Shown in pieces: positions 1 to 6,452 of a DNA stretch of 25,702 nt. Below the pieces are notes generated by a model. It was not told the origin of the DNA. It ran no database searches and saw nothing but the letters and a program-made list of their open reading frames with translations. A program made the translations under genes and the position numbers. The stretch lies in NCBI GenBank assembly GCA_944332505.1, contig CALVKC010000009.1, positions 1-25,702 on the forward strand. Reading direction: 5' to 3'. Source of the DNA: an uncultured Bacilli bacterium. GTDB taxonomy: Bacteria; Bacillota_I; Bacilli_A; RF39; UBA660. Within the stretch, counting starts at the first letter, position 1. Each line of letters begins with the position of its first letter.

Positions 1-2
1 AC

Positions 3-39
3 AAAAAGAGAAAGTCCCATAAATAAAGGCTTTCTCTTT
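3..39 (-). terminator. Rho-independent terminator of the surface-protein gene
   Basis: A 10-bp perfect stem pairs 5-14 with 30-39 (AAAGAGAAAG / CTTTCTCTTT). Read on the minus strand it is followed by a run of five U. It lies just past the stop of the fibronectin-III protein. Confidence 0.8.
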
Positions 40-41
40 AA

Positions 42-70
42 AATCTATGATAAAATCCAATCTATGATAA
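42..70. repeat. 12-bp direct repeat across the 3' end of the surface gene
   Basis: AATCTATGATAA occurs at 42-53 and again at 59-70, with a 17-bp period. The right copy contains the stop codon (62-64, TAG on the minus strand); the left copy lies between stop and terminator. It looks like a small tandem duplication at the gene end. A recombination scar is possible but cannot be shown from one locus. Confidence 0.6.
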
Positions 71-1714
71 GCGAATTGGGTCAGAACTTGTTCCAGATCC
101 AGAAACATAGGTTGTAGAAGATGTTAGATAAAAGGAAGGCCTAATCGATAAAAGATCATTTGCATAATACACAGTTCCATTCGTAGTAATGTAACCATAT
201 GATGAAATAAGTAATACACTGTAATTGAAAGAACAATCACTATCTCTAGAAATAGTCCACTCATCTGTACTTGAAAAAAGCCAATTTGAATTTTTTATAG
301 AACTACTAGATAATGCAGTAGTCCAATAACTATTGCTTACTGCAAACCCATAATCACTTACATACATTAATCCTATTTTTGTACTATCTATTGTATTATT
401 TGAACTACTTCCTACTTCTACATCATAATATTGTTTTGCCGTGTATGAATATTTATAACCCATTCCTCCAACTTTCCATGTATGCGTTGCTATTTTGTTT
501 TGCCATATACTATCTAATGAATTTAAAAAAGTTGAATTTAACATATTTCTTATACTAGATGAAAACCAAACATTGTAATTATTACTATCCCATGCATAAA
601 TTCCATAACTTATTGATTTAATTAGTTTTACTTCATCATCAAATACTCCTATTATTCTATATAAGTTATCACTTGTACATGTGGCTGCCTCACTTCCAAA
701 ACATACATAGTTATTTGGATTTGCTCCTGCATATCTATATGAGTTATCTGCTGCACTATTTGCTAAACTACTTGTGTGATAATATATTCCATTTGCTCCT
801 TGACTTGTATATAACTCTTTTATATAATCCGCTAATAAAATTCCATTGTCGGTTTCAACCTTTATCTTATATTCTTTTGATATGTTGCCGTTTATATCCT
901 TTAAATATACTGCTATATTATAGGATGTTCCTGGTTCTAAATTAGAAAATGTATAATTGTTTTCTGATGTTATTCCTGCTATATCTTCACTATCTATTAT
1001 AAAATAATATTTACTTATTTCATTTTCACTTGTTGCATTTACTGTTAATGTAAAGCCAGCCGTTGTTATATTACTTACACTAACATTATTTATTATTGGT
1101 ATTGATATGTCTGTTGTACTAACATTTAATTCATATATATTTGATTTTGCATTTGTGCTATCTACTGCATATACTTCTATTTTATATTCTGTTAATTTGT
1201 TTAAATCTTCTATTGTTATTATATTATTTGTACTTTCTATATATCCACTTTCATTTACTTGATAATAATATTTACTTATACTTCCATTTTCACTTGTTGC
1301 ACTTATATCTATTGTTATACTACTTCCTGTTATATTTGTAGCTACTACATTATCTATCCATACTCCATTATATTTATCAAAATATACATAACATTTATCT
1401 GATTTATTTGTTAATAAATTTACTGTATTATTTTGTGAGTTATATTCTAACTCTCCGCCATTTTCACAACCACTCAAGTTTTTATTAAATATATAACCTT
1501 CCTCCGGCCAAGTATTATCTTTTGTTGCTACATATTCTTTACTTCCTGCTTCTGTTTCATACATTAATGTTAACATATTACTATTTACTATTTCTTTCTC
1601 TTCTTCTTTACTTTTGATTATATTTTTTTCATTTTTATCCCTATTATTTATAGTAATCATACTTATTACTACTATTGTTAATATAATACTACTTATCAAC
1701 ATTGTTTTTTTCAT
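62..1714 (-). CDS. Membrane-anchored surface protein with two fibronectin type III domains
   Basis: 550 residues starting at MKKTML, preceded by GGAGGG; an upstream in-frame start at 1792 would place coding sequence over the promoter and was not used. Order: one N-terminal hydrophobic segment (about 5-24), a charged linker, a small module (about 46-114) with two cysteines (CENGG, KCYVYFD), two fibronectin-III-like domains (about 119-202 and 206-291, with SEN..SKYY and Y.I.VY..D strands), and a large Ser/Tyr/Asn-rich C-terminal domain (about 294-550). The last contains YRYAG.NPNNYVCFG and DNLYRIIGVF, and resembles the DUF6273-type domains common in surface proteins of uncultured gut Firmicutes (from memory). 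There is no LPXTG motif, so anchoring is probably by the N-terminal helix. The ligand is unknown; adhesion or carbohydrate binding is only a guess. A strong, operator-flanked promoter lies upstream, opposite an XRE regulator. Confidence 0.75.
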   Translation of the reverse strand: MKKTMLISSIILTIVVISMITINNRDKNEKNIIKSKEEEKEIVNSNMLTLMYETEAGSKEYVATKDNTWPEEGYIFNKNLSGCENGGELEYNSQNNTVNLLTNKSDKCYVYFDKYNGVWIDNVVATNITGSSITIDISATSENGSISKYYYQVNESGYIESTNNIITIEDLNKLTEYKIEVYAVDSTNAKSNIYELNVSTTDISIPIINNVSVSNITTAGFTLTVNATSENEISKYYFIIDSEDIAGITSENNYTFSNLEPGTSYNIAVYLKDINGNISKEYKIKVETDNGILLADYIKELYTSQGANGIYYHTSSLANSAADNSYRYAGANPNNYVCFGSEAATCTSDNLYRIIGVFDDEVKLIKSISYGIYAWDSNNYNVWFSSSIRNMLNSTFLNSLDSIWQNKIATHTWKVGGMGYKYSYTAKQYYDVEVGSSSNNTIDSTKIGLMYVSDYGFAVSNSYWTTALSSSSIKNSNWLFSSTDEWTISRDSDCSFNYSVLLISSYGYITTNGTVYYANDLLSIRPSFYLTSSTTYVSGSGTSSDPIRLS

Positions 1715-1725
1715 ACGCCCTCCAT

Positions 1726-1802
1726 ATATTACCATTTGGTTATATACTAAAATAATTATATTACCATTTAAGGGTATTGTCAATATAACCATTTAGGAAT
1801 AT
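1726..1802. promoter_or_regulatory. Three-copy operator array between XRE gene and surface gene
   Basis: Three related 20-bp elements lie at 1726-1745, 1758-1777 and 1783-1802. All share the core ACCATTT (1731, 1763, 1788) and are flanked by ATAT. Copy 1 is a clear dyad (ATTACCA-TT-TGGTTAT); copies 2 and 3 are looser dyads (TACC..GGTA and ATATaaCC..GGaATAT). Copy 2 fills the spacer of the minus promoter, copy 3 fills the spacer of the plus promoter, and copy 1 lies at the start of the minus transcript. The likely binder is the adjacent XRE protein, which is inference from position. Confidence 0.65.
1755..1783 (-). promoter_or_regulatory. Consensus sigma-A promoter of the surface gene
   Basis: TTGACA (1778-1783), a 17-bp spacer and TATAAT (1755-1760), all on the minus strand. 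Both boxes match the consensus perfectly. Predicted transcription start is near 1748, giving a leader of about 34 bases before the ATG at 1714. Without a repressor this should be a very strong promoter. Confidence 0.85.
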
Positions 1803-1805
1803 GAG
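1777..1805 (+). promoter_or_regulatory. Promoter of the XRE regulator, overlapping the surface-gene promoter
   Basis: TTGTCA (1777-1782), a 17-bp spacer and TATGAG (1800-1805): 5/6 and 4/6 matches to consensus. The -35 is the other strand of the surface-gene -35, offset by one base, so the two promoters are back to back and probably mutually exclusive. It is weaker than its partner. Confidence 0.55.
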
Positions 1806-1825
1806 AAAATTAAATTGGTGATAGA

Positions 1826-2056
1826 ATGAATATAAATAGACTTAAAGAAATAAGACAAGATAAAGATGTATATCAAAAAGACATAGCAAAAATTTTAAAT
1901 ACTTCACAAAAACAATACAGTTTATATGAAACTGGAATTAGACTAATACCCATAGATAAATTAGTAATACTTGCAAATTATTATAACACTTCAACTGATT
2001 ATTTATTAGGTTTAACAGATGAAAGAAAGCCTTATCCAAAATCAATAATAAAATAA
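1826..2056 (+). CDS. Small XRE-family (Cro/C1) transcriptional regulator
   Basis: 76 residues, made almost entirely of one helix-turn-helix domain. RLKEIRQDKD opens helix 1; QKDIAKILNTSQKQYSLYETG holds the turn and recognition helix (about 18-38); IDKLVILANYYNTSTDYLLGLTD is the usual XRE tail (about 43-65). No sensor or dimerisation domain follows, so it should act as a simple dimeric DNA-binding repressor. The start is supported by GGTGA just upstream. It is the only plus-strand gene in the window and is divergent from the surface protein. The operator copies in both promoters suggest that it represses the surface gene and itself (inference). Confidence 0.9.
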   Translation: MNINRLKEIRQDKDVYQKDIAKILNTSQKQYSLYETGIRLIPIDKLVILANYYNTSTDYLLGLTDERKPYPKSIIK

Positions 2057-2073
2057 ACTTTAATAATTTTTTC

Positions 2074-2104
2074 AAAAAAAATATAGATTCAATTAATCTA
2101 TATT
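2074..2104 (-). terminator. Terminator of rpsF-ssb-rpsR, possibly bidirectional
   Basis: A 9-bp stem (2081-2089 with 2095-2103, ATATAGATT / AATCTATAT) with a 5-base loop. On the minus strand it is followed by seven U. It overlaps the rpsR stop codon (2103-2105) by one base. On the plus strand the trailing TATTATTTTA is a weaker tract that may also end the XRE transcript. Confidence 0.75.
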
Positions 2105-2318
2105 ATTTTACATATGGTATTAAAGCCATAAATCTTGCATATTTTACTTGTTGTGCAATATGTCTTTGATGTTTAGCACAAGCTCCTGTCATTCTTCTTG
2201 GTAATATTTTTCCTTTATCATTAATGTATTTATTAATAATCATTACATCTTTATAATCTACACTTTTACCAGCACACATTTGACATATTTTTTTCTTTTT
2301 ACGATAAAATTCTGCCAT
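2103..2318 (-). CDS. rpsR: 30S ribosomal protein S18
   Basis: 71 residues, close to the usual 70-80. S18 binds the platform of the 30S subunit as a heterodimer with S6. The signature runs through INKYINDKGKILPRRMTGACAKHQR and ends VKYARFMALIPYV. CQMC near the N-terminus plus the later Cys and His suggest the zinc-binding form. It has its own AGGAGG and is third in the rpsF-ssb-rpsR operon, the standard bacterial order. Transcription ends right after the stop. Confidence 0.97.
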   Translation of the reverse strand: MAEFYRKKKKICQMCAGKSVDYKDVMIINKYINDKGKILPRRMTGACAKHQRHIAQQVKYARFMALIPYVK

Positions 2319-2333
2319 TATTTTCCTCCTTTA

Positions 2334-2798
2334 TTAAAATGGTAAATCATCACTACTTAAAGTAAATTCTTCTCCAAAGTCTTTATATGGATCTTCATTA
2401 ATATCAGTTGTTTCAATATCTTTTTCAGCATCATGTGGACTATAAGAAGTACTATTATTAACAGCATTATCACTAGTTGTTCCTCTACTTCCTAAAAATT
2501 CCATTTGTTCAACAACAACATCAGTTGTATATCTTTTAGTTCCATCTTGTGCTTCATAACTACTATTTCTAATTCTACCAGTACAACTTACTTGTGTACC
2601 TTTTTTACAATATCTATTAATAGTTGAAGCCAATCTATTAAATGCAACACAATTAATAAATTCAGTTTCTTTTTCACCATTACGATTTACAAAATCAGAA
2701 TTACATGCTAAAGAAAATCTTGCAATTTCCATATTACTTTGAGACATTCTTGATTCTGGATCTCTAGTTAATCTTCCAATCAATATTACTTTATTCAT
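2334..2798 (-). CDS. ssb: Single-stranded DNA-binding protein
   Basis: 154 residues. The OB-fold occupies about 1-107 (MNKVILIGRLTRDPE, then INCVAFNRLA, then GTQVSCTGRI). A flexible Asp/Ser/Thr-rich linker follows, and the protein ends in DDLPF, the acidic tip that recruits replication and repair partners. It coats single-stranded DNA as a tetramer during replication, recombination and repair. It lies between rpsF and rpsR as in Bacillus, so it is probably co-controlled with them through the rpsF leader. Confidence 0.97.
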   Translation of the reverse strand: MNKVILIGRLTRDPESRMSQSNMEIARFSLACNSDFVNRNGEKETEFINCVAFNRLASTINRYCKKGTQVSCTGRIRNSSYEAQDGTKRYTTDVVVEQMEFLGSRGTTSDNAVNNSTSYSPHDAEKDIETTDINEDPYKDFGEEFTLSSDDLPF

Positions 2799-2799
2799 A

Positions 2800-3090
2800 T
2801 TATTCTCCTTCTAATTTAATAATTAAATGTCTTAATACATTTTCATTAATAGAAACCTTACGATCAAATTCATGAATAGTTTCTTTATCAGCTTCAACAG
2901 TCATTACATAGTAATAACCACTAACTTCCTTTTTAATTGGATAAGCTAGTTTTTTTCTACCCATTTCTTTGAATTCAATAACTTTTGATGGTTTCTTGTT
3001 TATAAGTTTTTGTAAATCTTCACTAGTCTTTTTAATTTTATCTTCTTCCATTGTTGATTTAACTATAAACATAATTTCATACTTAGTCAT
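2800..3090 (-). CDS. rpsF: 30S ribosomal protein S6
   Basis: 96 residues, the normal size. Starts MTKYEIMFIVKSTM and carries the ferredoxin-like S6 fold, including GRKKLAYPIKKEVSGYYYV and the closing LRHLIIKL. The ATG at 3090 sits 8 bases after GGAGG. First gene of rpsF-ssb-rpsR; S6 pairs with S18 on the 30S platform. The leader can base-pair with this ribosome binding site, so translation is probably controlled by the S6:S18 complex. Confidence 0.97.
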   Translation of the reverse strand: MTKYEIMFIVKSTMEEDKIKKTSEDLQKLINKKPSKVIEFKEMGRKKLAYPIKKEVSGYYYVMTVEADKETIHEFDRKVSINENVLRHLIIKLEGE

Positions 3091-3098
3091 TCATTCCA

Positions 3099-3153
3099 CC
3101 TCCTTATGGTCTACTTCGGCTTCATATAGAAGCAAGGAGTAATTTCTTTACTC
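3099..3153 (-). ncRNA. Candidate S6:S18 autoregulatory leader of rpsF
   Basis: On the minus strand, CTCCTT (3134-3139) is complementary to the rpsF ribosome binding site AAGGAG (3100-3105). Between them is a hairpin GCTTC-TATAT-GAAGC (3119-3133) followed by CCG (3117-3119) and AAGTAG. A competing hairpin GAGTAA-AGAAA-TTACTC (3137-3153) would capture part of the anti-RBS strand. A CCG-containing structured leader upstream of rpsF that binds the S6:S18 complex is established in many bacteria; membership in that family is inferred here from position, the CCG and the sequestered RBS. Confidence 0.6.
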
Positions 3154-3160
3154 GCTAGTT

Positions 3161-3189
3161 ATTATAACAAAATTATATGCATTTAGCAA
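3161..3189 (-). promoter_or_regulatory. Promoter of rpsF-ssb-rpsR
   Basis: TTGCTA (3184-3189), a 17-bp spacer and a perfect TATAAT (3161-3166). The predicted start near 3154 places the GAGTAA/TTACTC hairpin at the very 5' end of the transcript, consistent with a structured leader. Confidence 0.75.
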
Positions 3190-3214
3190 TATTTTTTGTT
3201 AATTTAATTTACAT

Positions 3215-3239
3215 AAAAAAACACAATAATGTGTTTTTT
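3215..3239 (-). terminator. Terminator of the DUF805 gene
   Basis: Palindrome AAAAACACA-ATAA-TGTGTTTTT, U-rich on both strands, 13 bases past the DUF805 stop. It separates that gene from the rpsF promoter and may work in both directions. Confidence 0.75.
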
Positions 3240-3251
3240 CTAATTTTTCAT

Positions 3252-3605
3252 TTACATTGCTCTTTCGCCATATTTATTATTTACATCAACACTAGGTGTT
3301 AATAAAAATACTAACAAAATTATTCCACCAACTAATGGAACAAAAGTTATAAATGCCCAAAAGCCTGATTTATTAATGTCATGCAATCTTCTTACAAAAA
3401 GGGCAATACTTGGTACTAATGCAACTAATGAATATATACTAACAAGTACTAAAGTTATAGATGAAATGTTAAGTAAACCACCAAGGAAACCTAAAACCGC
3501 CCCTATTATTATGTTAATTAAAAGTACATACCAATAATCACTTCTTGTTGACCTGCCACTAAAATTTGTATAATTATTCCAAAATCTTTTATAAGCATCA
3601 ATCAT
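3252..3605 (-). CDS. DUF805 family small membrane protein
   Basis: 117 residues. The start at 3605 (MIDAYKRFW) lies 9 bases after GGAGG; the upstream ATG at 3614 abuts the Shine-Dalgarno with no spacing and was not used. The N-terminal part has the family pattern, F.GRSTRSDYWY at about 14-25. Three to four hydrophobic helices follow, with FVRRLHDINKSGFWAF between helices (RLHD.N.SG is the DUF805 hallmark). Members are inner-membrane proteins of unknown function. It is a single gene with its own terminator. I saw no convincing -35 upstream, only weak -10-like sequences. Confidence 0.9.
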   Translation of the reverse strand: MIDAYKRFWNNYTNFSGRSTRSDYWYVLLINIIIGAVLGFLGGLLNISSITLVLVSIYSLVALVPSIALFVRRLHDINKSGFWAFITFVPLVGGIILLVFLLTPSVDVNNKYGERAM

Positions 3606-3692
3606 CCTACACATCCTCCTATCAATATCATTTTATCACAAATTTATAATTGAATATATAATTTTTATAATATCATTAACATCTATTTTTCC

Positions 3693-3717
3693 AAAAAAAA
3701 GAGTAAATTTAACTCTT
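3693..3717 (-). terminator. Terminator of the acyltransferase gene
   Basis: Stem AAGAGT/ACTCTT (3699-3704 with 3712-3717) with a 7-base loop, followed on the minus strand by a run of U (complement of 3693-3698). It lies 10 bases beyond the acyltransferase stop. Confidence 0.75.
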
Positions 3718-3727
3718 AATATAATTT

Positions 3728-4855
3728 TTATGCTTTTTTAGTTACTAATTTATTTTTTCTAAATATTGGTGTAACCACATAATCATCAATACACATCATG
3801 ATATATGCACAACATAAAGTAATTAATATATTAAATACTATACTTGCATGATAACTCATTTCTGGGAAAATATGTGCTACTAAAAATACAATAGCGATAT
3901 GTGATGCATAATAATATAATGACATTCTACCTAAGAAATTACAAACACTACTCTTATTATATAATACTGATATATAATCTTTATTAGTTAATAAAATAAT
4001 TGTAAATAACAATATTATTATACCATTAGTAAATTCACTCCAAGAAATTCCTGCATATAAAGTATATAATAAGAACATTGCTATACCAATATGTAATACA
4101 CTAAAAGTTAATGTCATTGCTTCACTAAATTTTTTCTTTCGTAAGTATTCAACTGCATAATATATAAGCATTCCAATACACATTCCAGCCATAACACGTG
4201 CTAAATTGTTTGGAAAACCGATTGCATTTAAACTAGTCTTAGTCCAACCAATTTCTGTAAGACCAACACTTGCATATGTAAGAACTATAAATAATGGAGC
4301 AAATAATCCTGTAAAGAAATCTTCACTTTTTGAAACTATATAATATAAGAATAAACCAGCTATAATTAATGCTGAAATATACCATAAAGGTCCATTCCAT
4401 AATTGTGATACTCCTGCAACAGGTTCAACAACTACACTTTTTAATTCTAATAAACCAACTGCTCCAATTTGAGATATACCTAAAAACTCCCAAATGGAAT
4501 CCATAAATACACCAAAAATTTCATTTATTTTTGTTCCACTAATAGCATTTCTAACAATAAATGCAAATAATACACCCATGAAAATAGTTGGATATAATGC
4601 TTTAAATCTTTCTCCAGTATATTTCCATGCGGATTTAGCAGGAGTTGTAGAATCAGTTTTCTTATGTTTTTGATAATGAGCCATTAAGAAATAGCCGGAC
4701 AAAAACAAGAAAAATGATAAAACTCTACCACCTGTAAAAATTAAAGTTTCATTAGTATTACTCCAAATAAAAGAATTTAAATGACCTAAAGCAATACCAA
4801 TAGTTAAAATAAAACGCCACAACTCTATAGTTGATATTTTGCCACTTTGTTTCAT
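3728..4855 (-). CDS. Acyltransferase family 3 membrane protein
   Basis: 375 residues with about ten hydrophobic helices, the size and layout of the Acyl_transf_3 family (O-acetylation of surface sugars and peptidoglycan). The N-terminus shows the family features: ELWRFILTIGIALGH (about 12-26) with the conserved His, then FFLFLSGYFLMAHY (about 48-61). LWYISALI in the middle and MSLYYYASHIAIVFL near the end also fit. The acceptor cannot be read from sequence; cell-envelope polysaccharide is the usual role. It is transcribed alone from a near-consensus promoter and ends at its own terminator. It may decorate envelope glycans, but no glycan genes lie nearby. Confidence 0.88.
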   Translation of the reverse strand: MKQSGKISTIELWRFILTIGIALGHLNSFIWSNTNETLIFTGGRVLSFFLFLSGYFLMAHYQKHKKTDSTTPAKSAWKYTGERFKALYPTIFMGVLFAFIVRNAISGTKINEIFGVFMDSIWEFLGISQIGAVGLLELKSVVVEPVAGVSQLWNGPLWYISALIIAGLFLYYIVSKSEDFFTGLFAPLFIVLTYASVGLTEIGWTKTSLNAIGFPNNLARVMAGMCIGMLIYYAVEYLRKKKFSEAMTLTFSVLHIGIAMFLLYTLYAGISWSEFTNGIIILLFTIILLTNKDYISVLYNKSSVCNFLGRMSLYYYASHIAIVFLVAHIFPEMSYHASIVFNILITLCCAYIMMCIDDYVVTPIFRKNKLVTKKA

Positions 4856-4885
4856 AAATCAATCCCTTCTTAGCATTACAATTAA

Positions 4886-4914
4886 ATAATAAAATATTCT
4901 AATATATTTGTCAA
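4886..4914 (-). promoter_or_regulatory. Promoter of the acyltransferase gene
   Basis: TTGACA (4909-4914), exactly 17 bases, then TATTAT (4886-4891) on the minus strand: 6/6 and 5/6 to consensus. The predicted start near 4879 gives a leader of about 24 bases that carries AAGGGA. Confidence 0.8.
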
Positions 4915-4917
4915 CAT

Positions 4918-4953
4918 AAAAAACTTTAATAAATCTTTTCATTAAAGTTTTTT
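4918..4953 (-). terminator. Terminator overlapping the end of the RDD gene
   Basis: A 13-bp perfect stem, AAAAAACTTTAAT / ATTAAAGTTTTTT (4918-4930 with 4941-4953), with a 10-base loop. The upstream arm contains the last codons and the TAA stop (4942-4944) of the RDD gene, so signal and coding end are merged. Confidence 0.85.
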
Positions 4954-5715
4954 GCCATTTTTTGTGCTTGTCATTTTTTTAGTAGTCTTTCTCGTGTTAC
5001 TTTTATTAACAGTTTTATTTGTATCTTCTTTTTTTGATTTTGGAGTAGTTTTTTTAGAATTTTCTTTTACTTCAATAGTTTTTATTTTTTCTTTACTTAT
5101 TTCTTCATCTAAAACATTAGTGCTTATTACTTTTGTTCCAGCAACAAAATCATGTAATCCACGATTATCTTTTCTAAGAACTACCATTAATAAAATTATT
5201 GACATAACTAATAATTGTAAATAACTAACTATTAATGACAATACATAATATCCTTCAGCATTAAAAATATATACTCCAAATATTAATAATAAACTAAATA
5301 TAATATTATTTAAAATTATAGATCTTAAAAAATAATGACCAATATTTAATTCTTTATCTTTATTACTTACTACTCTAAGTTTTAATATTTTTTTACCAAT
5401 TGTTTGACCCTTTAAAAAGTATTGTATAATAACAAAATAAACAATTATACTTGCAACTGATAAACTACTATTTACCTGTTTATATTGACCTAATTTATAA
5501 TTAAGTTCAATTATTTGATTCTTATATTCATCACTATTAACATCTACTTCATTATTATTACCTTTTTCAACTAATTCAGTATATTGCTCATAATATTTAT
5601 TATAGTCATCTACATAAGGATTAATTGCTTTTAAACTAATAATTGGTGTCATTACTAAAGAAACAATTAAAATATCTATAACATAAGCTAAAATTCTTTT
5701 AAAACTAGTATCCAT
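4942..5715 (-). CDS. RDD family membrane protein with Lys-rich tail
   Basis: 257 residues. The N-terminus FKRILAYVIDILIVSLV is the RDD start (Arg7 and Asp14 form the R..D pair). An extracellular loop rich in Tyr/Asn/Glu (about 30-75) precedes further helices, with GQTIGKKILKLRVV (about 104-117) and a later RKDNRGLHDFVAGTKVI (about 181-197) typical of the family. The last 55 or so residues form a Lys/Thr/Ser tail, probably cytoplasmic. RDD proteins are multi-pass and poorly understood; ion transport has been proposed for some. It follows the BI-1 gene with a TAATG overlap, so the two are translationally coupled. Confidence 0.88.
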   Translation of the reverse strand: MDTSFKRILAYVIDILIVSLVMTPIISLKAINPYVDDYNKYYEQYTELVEKGNNNEVDVNSDEYKNQIIELNYKLGQYKQVNSSLSVASIIVYFVIIQYFLKGQTIGKKILKLRVVSNKDKELNIGHYFLRSIILNNIIFSLLLIFGVYIFNAEGYYVLSLIVSYLQLLVMSIILLMVVLRKDNRGLHDFVAGTKVISTNVLDEEISKEKIKTIEVKENSKKTTPKSKKEDTNKTVNKSNTRKTTKKMTSTKNGKKL

Positions 5716-6362
5716 TAATCATTTCTCCTTCCAAATATTTGTAATAAACGGATAAATAAATTAATGAAATCCAAATATAGTTCTAAAGCACCATAAATAG
5801 CTAAATTATCTTTAGGTAAACCACTATTTTCTAAATATTTTATTTTTTGAACATCATAAATAGTATAGCCAATAAATATTAATATAATTATAATTGATAA
5901 AATAAACTCTAATCCAGAACTATTTATAAATATATTTACTAATCCTATTATTATCACCATTAATAAACCAAAGAATAGATATATACCCATTTTTGATAAA
6001 TCAATTTTTGTTGTATAACCAATAAATGACAATAATGCAAAAAATCCCGCAGCACCCAAAAACACATAAATAATACTTGTTATATTAAAAGCTATAAATA
6101 TTGCTGAAAATGTTAACCCACTAACAAAAGAATATAACAAAAAACAAGCTTTTGCTGTTGCTGGATTCATTTTCATTACTCTTGCAGACAATACAATAAC
6201 TAATAACAATTCAACTATTATTAATATAATATAGGTTGTATCATTCAAAAAAATATTTTCCAACATAACTTCATTTGTTGCTGTCAAAAATGCTGTTGCA
6301 AATGTAACCAATAAACCAAAACACATCCATAAAAATGTTTTACTTAATAAATTATCTTTCAT
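5715..6362 (-). CDS. Bax inhibitor-1 family membrane protein (YetJ-like)
   Basis: 215 residues with seven hydrophobic segments, the BI-1/YccA/YetJ architecture. Bacterial YetJ is a pH-sensitive calcium leak channel that uses an Asp pair in the last helices. Matching acidic residues appear in TIYDVQKIK (about 167-175) and LYLDFINLFIRLLQIFG near the C-terminus. The SGLTFSA motif in the third or fourth helix is also typical. The start has AGGAGG 6 bases upstream. First gene of a two-gene unit with the RDD protein, driven by a strong promoter with a very short leader. Calcium handling is inferred from the family. Confidence 0.9.
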   Translation of the reverse strand: MKDNLLSKTFLWMCFGLLVTFATAFLTATNEVMLENIFLNDTTYIILIIVELLLVIVLSARVMKMNPATAKACFLLYSFVSGLTFSAIFIAFNITSIIYVFLGAAGFFALLSFIGYTTKIDLSKMGIYLFFGLLMVIIIGLVNIFINSSGLEFILSIIIILIFIGYTIYDVQKIKYLENSGLPKDNLAIYGALELYLDFINLFIRLLQIFGRRND

Positions 6363-6379
6363 TAATCCTCCTAAATAAA

Positions 6380-6408
6380 ATTATACCATCTTTATTAATA
6401 TATGTAAA
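6380..6408 (-). promoter_or_regulatory. Promoter of BI-1-RDD
   Basis: TTTACA (6403-6408), a 17-bp spacer and TATAAT (6380-6385), with an extended TGG directly before the -10. Predicted start is near 6373, leaving about 11 bases that contain the AGGAGG. Confidence 0.8.
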
Positions 6409-6422
6409 TCAATTAGTATTTA

Positions 6423-6447
6423 TAAAAACTGGCCATTAAAGCCAGTT
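6423..6447 (-). terminator. Terminator of parA-parB-DUF951-AbgT-ychF
   Basis: AACTGGC/GCCAGTT stem (6427-6433 with 6441-6447) with a 7-base loop, followed on the minus strand by TTTATA. It lies just past the ychF stop and is the most GC-rich stem in the window. Confidence 0.85.
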
Positions 6448-6452
6448 ACTAA

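Noticed and set aside
673..1796. Plus-strand open frames inside the surface gene (673-945, 1141-1341, 1614-1796)
   Set aside because: Leu/Tyr/Ile-rich, no ribosome binding site, and opposite a well-supported gene; they are antisense shadows.
3606..3690. Promoter for the DUF805 gene
   Set aside because: A TAAAAT with an upstream TG is present, but no -35 of acceptable match lies at 16-18 bases.
4190..4201. AACACGTGCT in the acyltransferase gene as a parS site
   Set aside because: Only the CACGTG core matches; the flanks do not fit the palindrome.
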